Positions 5,806 to 8,365 of a DNA stretch of 8,365 nucleotides are shown here, one piece after another (position 1 is the first letter of the stretch; every line of letters begins with the position of its first letter). The notes beneath the pieces were generated by a model that did no database searches, had not been told where the DNA came from, and was given only the letters and a program-made list of their open reading frames with translations. Made by a program: the position numbers and the translations under genes. This DNA is from CAWEHQ01 sp051001995. Lineage in GTDB: Bacteria > Actinomycetota > Thermoleophilia > Solirubrobacterales > Thermoleophilaceae. The stretch lies in contig JBPCMT010000019.1 of the NCBI GenBank assembly GCA_051001995.1, forward strand, positions 1-8,365. Direction: 5' to 3'.

Positions 5806-6686
5806 GCGCCCCCCTCCCCGCGCCCGGCGGCGGCCTCGCGCTCCTCGCGCTCCTCGCGCTCCTCGCGCTTGCGCCAGTAGCGCTCGAGGCCGAGCCAGAG
5901 CTGATCCGGCGGCGCAGCCTGCGTCAGGCGCTCCCCGATCTCCGCGTCGACGTGGGCGCGTAGATCCTCGACGAGGGCGGATACGAACGCGCCCTCATCC
6001 GAGCCGTGGGCGAGCGCGGCGTGGCGCTCGAGCGACTCGCGCACGCGCGCGACCTGGTCGGAGACGTCCTCGGTCCGACCGAAGTGCGTGAGGCAGAGCG
6101 ACGCGGGCGACCAGTCGAGCACCACGTCGAGCGACTCGTCCCACGCCTCCACGTCGATGTCCGGCGGGGGCGTGGGCGCCACGGTGAACTCGCTCGGCGG
6201 CACGCGCACGCCGCCGAGGTCGCCGACGTAGGCGTCGCCGCTCGCCTCGTGCAGGTAGGCGACGTGGTGCGAGGCGTGGCCGGGCGCGTAGGCCACGCGG
6301 AAGCCCGCGACGCTCTCGCCGCCCGCGAGCACGTTGATGCTCTCCTCGGGCACCGGCGCGACCTCGCCCCACAGCCGGTCCATGTCCTCGCCGTAGAGCT
6401 GGCGCGCGCTCTTTAGGAGCCTGTCCGGGTCGACCAGATGCGGCGCGCCACGCTCGTGGACGTAGACCGGCAGCTCCGGGAAGCGGCGCAGCAGCACGCC
6501 GGTGGCGCCCGCGTGGTCGAGGTGGATGTGGGTCAGAAGCAGCGCCTTCGGCGGCTCGCCGCCGAGGCCCTCGAGCAGGGTCTCCACGCACGATGCCGGC
6601 CCCGGGTCCACCACCACTCCGTCCACCTCGTACGCGCCGATCACGCGGTCGCGGCCGAGGTGCATGAGGTCGATCAGCCGGCTCAC
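5802..6686 (-). CDS. Metallo-beta-lactamase-fold hydrolase
   Basis: A 294-aa binuclear-metal hydrolase of the glyoxalase II/LACTB2-like type, cytoplasmic, substrate unknown. All expected metal ligands are visible: THIHLDHAG gives H53, H55, D57 and H58; APGHASHH gives H137; YVGDLGG gives D156; LTHFGRTED gives H201. The second half is a helical C-terminal extension ending in YWRKREEREEREEREAAAGR, built from a 9-bp tandem repeat, so it is charged and probably helical or disordered. GTG 6686 is the only start that fits the N-terminal MSRLIDLMHLGRD strand, and a TATGGT hexamer 8 nt upstream suggests a leaderless mRNA. It leads a two-gene unit: its TGA overlaps the clpS GTG by 4 nt. The pairing with clpS is likely convenience or shared expression and does not define the substrate. 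Confidence 0.92.
   Translation of the reverse strand: MSRLIDLMHLGRDRVIGAYEVDGVVVDPGPASCVETLLEGLGGEPPKALLLTHIHLDHAGATGVLLRRFPELPVYVHERGAPHLVDPDRLLKSARQLYGEDMDRLWGEVAPVPEESINVLAGGESVAGFRVAYAPGHASHHVAYLHEASGDAYVGDLGGVRVPPSEFTVAPTPPPDIDVEAWDESLDVVLDWSPASLCLTHFGRTEDVSDQVARVRESLERHAALAHGSDEGAFVSALVEDLRAHVDAEIGERLTQAAPPDQLWLGLERYWRKREEREEREEREAAAGRGEGGA
5834..5869 (-). repeat. Four tandem copies of a 9-bp unit inside the hydrolase C-terminus
   Basis: CCTCGCGCT (plus strand) is repeated four times without mismatch at 5834-5869. On the coding strand it reads AGCGCGAGG and encodes the reiterated Arg-Glu-Glu stretch. The unit is a multiple of three, so changes in copy number would lengthen or shorten the tail without a frameshift. 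Confidence 0.9.
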
Positions 6687-6694
6687 GCCGCATG

Positions 6695-6700
6695 ACCATA
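6695..6700 (-). promoter_or_regulatory. Candidate -10 element for a leaderless hydrolase-clpS transcript
   Basis: TATGGT on the minus strand is 8 nt before GTG 6686 with no Shine-Dalgarno in between. Just upstream, at 6703-6716, GGCGCC occurs twice with 2 nt between (a possible 5-bp hairpin). This could be the end of the preceding transcript or an operator in the -35/-10 region. No -35 match is seen. Confidence 0.42.
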
Positions 6701-6731
6701 GCGGCGCCCAGGCGCCTTCCGAGCCCTGCCT

Positions 6732-8234
6732 TCAGTCCGCGAGCAGCAGCTCCGCGTCCGGCCCGACCGTCACGTGGATCGCGCCCGGCTCGTACACCCA
6801 GTCGACCACGGCCAGCGCTCGCAGCCGCTCGAGCACGGCCACCAGCGCGCGCTCCCCCGACCGTGAGAGGTCGCGCGCCACGTCGAAGGCGAAGCCGGTG
6901 GTGTGCAGCGAGTAGCCGTCCGTGGCCTCGGGGTTGGCGGAGCCGAGGAGCTCCTGATAGGGCTCGTCACGGACCGAGCTCGTGAGCGTGAGCGTTACGC
7001 GCTGACCTGCAATCTCGCGCACCTCCCGCGCGGTGTAGACGACGGCCGCGAGCGCCTCGGGGCGCAGGCCGCGGTAGAGCGAGCGCGTCTGGGCCAGCTG
7101 CGGCGCCAACTCGCCCATCTGGCGATCGACGCGATAGCCAAGCCGCCCGGGGCTGCTCTTCAGCGCCACGAGCTCGCCGTCCTCGTACGCGCCGTCGAGC
7201 GCATCGGCATCGACGAACCGCTCGGTCTCACCCGGCGGGCGCAGCACCTCCTCGGCGCTCGCCTTGTTGCCGTGGAGCCGGTCGAGCCGGCGCAGCTCCG
7301 CGCGGTCCTCGCGGAAGAGCCGCATGATCTCGCGCGCCGCCTCGAGCCGGAAGAGGTAGGTGCGCGAGTCGTCGCCGAGACCACGCAACAGGCTGTAGGT
7401 GGCCGGGTTCCGCGTCGGGGAGGAGTCGAAGAACAGCCGCGCGTAGGAGAGGTCGCGGTCGGCCACCGCCCGTCTCGTGCCGCCGGTCACTGGGTCGGGC
7501 GAAAGGTAGGCCTCGATGACGCTGTCGAGGTTGCCGATCCCCATGTGGTACGAGGTCGTCGCCAGGTCCTCGCGGCCGAAGTGGTCCTCCGCCAGCGCGG
7601 GGGAGCGCGCCACGCCCGCCAGCGCCGCCTCGGGGTCGAAGCGCTCGTCCACCGCGCGCCGGCGCCCGAGCAGCGCCCGCGCCCGCTTGCGTGCCTCGTC
7701 GAGCTCCCCCGGCTCGTTCGCGGCGGCCGCCCGCCGCTCCGCCTCGGCGGCCCGCTCGGTGAGCCGCTTGCTGAGCCCGAGGTCCACCGACATGCCGAGC
7801 AGGTCGGTGGCCGTCGAGGGCAGGATCTGCGCGAGGCCGGCGGCGCTCTCGGGGTCGGGCCCGGCGATCACGTCCGGCCTGCCCGCGCTCTCGAGGAACA
7901 CCAGCGCCTCGAGCGTCGACGGCGTCACCCCCTCGGCCTTCGCCGCGGCCGCGATCTCGTCCTCGAAGCCGATCGTGCGCCGCGCCGTCGCCTCCACCCC
8001 GTCGGGGCTCAGCTCGTAGAGCACGTGAGACAGGCCGCGCGTGCCGCGATCGAGGAACTCACCGGCGCGCTCCGCCTCGAAAGCGAACGGGTCGCCCTCG
8101 GCGAGCTCGACGCCGTCGGCGATCGGCCGGCCGCCCTCGTCGAGCACGACCAGGAGCATCACGACGGCGGCCGCGCAGGCCGCGAGCAGCCCCGCGGCCC
8201 GTGCCCATCCGCTCATCCCGGCGAGGCGGCCCAT
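6732..8234 (-). CDS. Membrane-anchored cell-wall hydrolase: lytic-transglycosylase-like domain fused to an M15-like peptidase domain
   Basis: A 500-aa protein from ATG 8234. Residues 13-31 form one hydrophobic segment (AAGLLAACAAAVVMLLVVL) behind a basic start, so it is anchored to the membrane or exported. Residues about 88-240 resemble an SLT/GEWL lytic transglycosylase: ALVFLESAGRPD offers catalytic Glu115, AAGLAQILPSTA (131-142) matches the GLMQI-type motif, and TSYHMGIGNL (about 227-236) matches the final motif. Between them is an Ala/Arg/Glu-rich helical insert (LTERAAEAERRAAAAN). Residues about 370-500 resemble M15 (VanY-like) D,D-carboxypeptidases: SSVRDEPYQELL, then YSLHTTGFAFDV giving H444 and D451, then EPGAIHVTV giving H487, the expected His/Asp/His zinc triad. 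The protein would cut both glycan and peptide in peptidoglycan. The frame extends to 8357, but that would overlap the divergent gene at 8295. ATG 8216 is an alternative. No Shine-Dalgarno is visible. Confidence 0.78.
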   Translation of the reverse strand: MGRLAGMSGWARAAGLLAACAAAVVMLLVVLDEGGRPIADGVELAEGDPFAFEAERAGEFLDRGTRGLSHVLYELSPDGVEATARRTIGFEDEIAAAAKAEGVTPSTLEALVFLESAGRPDVIAGPDPESAAGLAQILPSTATDLLGMSVDLGLSKRLTERAAEAERRAAAANEPGELDEARKRARALLGRRRAVDERFDPEAALAGVARSPALAEDHFGREDLATTSYHMGIGNLDSVIEAYLSPDPVTGGTRRAVADRDLSYARLFFDSSPTRNPATYSLLRGLGDDSRTYLFRLEAAREIMRLFREDRAELRRLDRLHGNKASAEEVLRPPGETERFVDADALDGAYEDGELVALKSSPGRLGYRVDRQMGELAPQLAQTRSLYRGLRPEALAAVVYTAREVREIAGQRVTLTLTSSVRDEPYQELLGSANPEATDGYSLHTTGFAFDVARDLSRSGERALVAVLERLRALAVVDWVYEPGAIHVTVGPDAELLLAD

Positions 8235-8281
8235 GTACAGGTGATAGCCGATGGCGCACGGCGGCCGTGGAGGCCCGCTCT

Positions 8282-8287
8282 TAGAAT
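8282..8287 (+). promoter_or_regulatory. Candidate -10 element for a leaderless mutase transcript
   Basis: TAGAAT, the best TATAAT match in the window, sits 7 nt before ATG 8295 with no Shine-Dalgarno. It lies in the 60-bp divergent gap (8235-8294). The opposing gene has only TATCAC 6 nt before its ATG 8234, an imperfect -10. Confidence 0.5.
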
Positions 8288-8294
8288 CATCGCC

Positions 8295-8365
8295 ATGGCA
8301 GAGCATCGACTGCCCGAGCCGGACCCCCCCTGGGTGATGCGGACCTACGCCGGGCACTCGACCGC
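8295..8365 (+). CDS. ecm: Acyl-CoA mutase large subunit, probably ethylmalonyl-CoA mutase (5' fragment)
   Basis: Only 23 complete codons are inside the window: MAEHRLPEPDPP followed by WVMRTYAGHSTA. The PW(V/L)(M/I)RTYAGHSTA string is the N-terminal substrate-channel start of the B12-dependent mutase family in its ethylmalonyl-CoA mutase/MeaA form. Methylmalonyl-CoA mutases typically read MRQYAGFGTA there. The enzyme would convert (2R)-ethylmalonyl-CoA to methylsuccinyl-CoA, the step after ethylmalonyl-CoA epimerisation and two steps after Ccr. Presence of ccr upstream on the same strand strengthens the call. ATG 8295 fits the family N-terminus and is preceded by a leaderless-type promoter. 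With so little sequence, another mutase of the family (for example isobutyryl-CoA mutase-like) cannot be excluded. Confidence 0.75.
   Translation, partial: MAEHRLPEPDPPWVMRTYAGHST

Noticed and set aside
5834..5869. CRISPR-like or minisatellite array
   Set aside because: Units are 9 bp, contiguous, without spacers, and lie in frame inside a coding gene. It is a coding tandem repeat only.
8235..8357. Upstream extension of the wall hydrolase to a start at 8357
   Set aside because: It would overlap the divergent mutase gene and its promoter, and adds a Pro/Gly/His-rich stretch unlike a signal sequence. ATG 8234 directly precedes the basic region and membrane segment.

Overview
The window is very GC-rich, with strongly G/C-biased third codon positions, frequent GTG starts and closely packed genes. 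Gene content (ethylmalonyl-CoA pathway enzymes, a ClpS-like adaptor, a YgfZ-type folate protein, and a secreted subtilase beside lipoprotein and wall-hydrolase genes) fits a high-GC actinobacterium. A Thermoleophilia/Solirubrobacterales-like lineage is my best guess, but this is an inference from style and gene types, with no phylogenetic test.

Layout. 1-1337 (minus) is the N-terminal part of a secreted S8-family (subtilisin-like) protease cut by the left edge. 1429-2150 (minus) is a two-gene unit with overlapping stop and start: a 120-aa protein of unknown function, then a 119-aa CheY-like single domain with a degenerate active site. Divergent from it across only 35 bp is a ygfZ/GcvT-like gene (2186-3121, plus). 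A small lipoprotein gene (3260-3703, plus) follows, preceded by a possible 13-codon leader ORF. Then come crotonyl-CoA carboxylase/reductase (3818-5071, plus) and a small protein resembling the dimeric alpha-beta barrel fold (5112-5447, plus). An 11-bp perfect hairpin (5462-5492) lies in the convergent gap. On the minus strand beyond it are a complete metallo-beta-lactamase-fold hydrolase (5802-6686) translationally coupled to ClpS (5515-5805), preceded by a 500-residue membrane-anchored protein (6732-8234) that joins a lytic-transglycosylase-like domain to an M15-peptidase-like domain. At the right edge a divergent plus-strand gene begins at 8295. Its first 23 residues contain PWVMRTYAGHSTA, the start of an ethylmalonyl-CoA mutase-type B12 mutase.

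How the genes fit together. Ccr (crotonyl-CoA + CO2 + NADPH to ethylmalonyl-CoA) and the edge mutase (ethylmalonyl-CoA to methylsuccinyl-CoA) are two signature steps of the ethylmalonyl-CoA pathway. They lie about 3.2 kb apart on the same strand, separated by an unrelated minus-strand block of proteolysis and cell-wall genes. No CRISPR array, rRNA, tRNA, insertion sequence or attachment site is visible.

The clearest cross-gene pattern is regulatory. Four gene heads (2150 minus, 2186 plus, 6686 minus, 8295 plus) have a TAnnnT -10-like hexamer exactly 7-8 nt before the start codon and no evident Shine-Dalgarno, as expected of leaderless mRNAs. I see no convincing wholly new system. The most distinctive items are the transglycosylase/M15-like fusion, the degenerate receiver with its unknown partner, and the cysteine-rich acidic subtilase.
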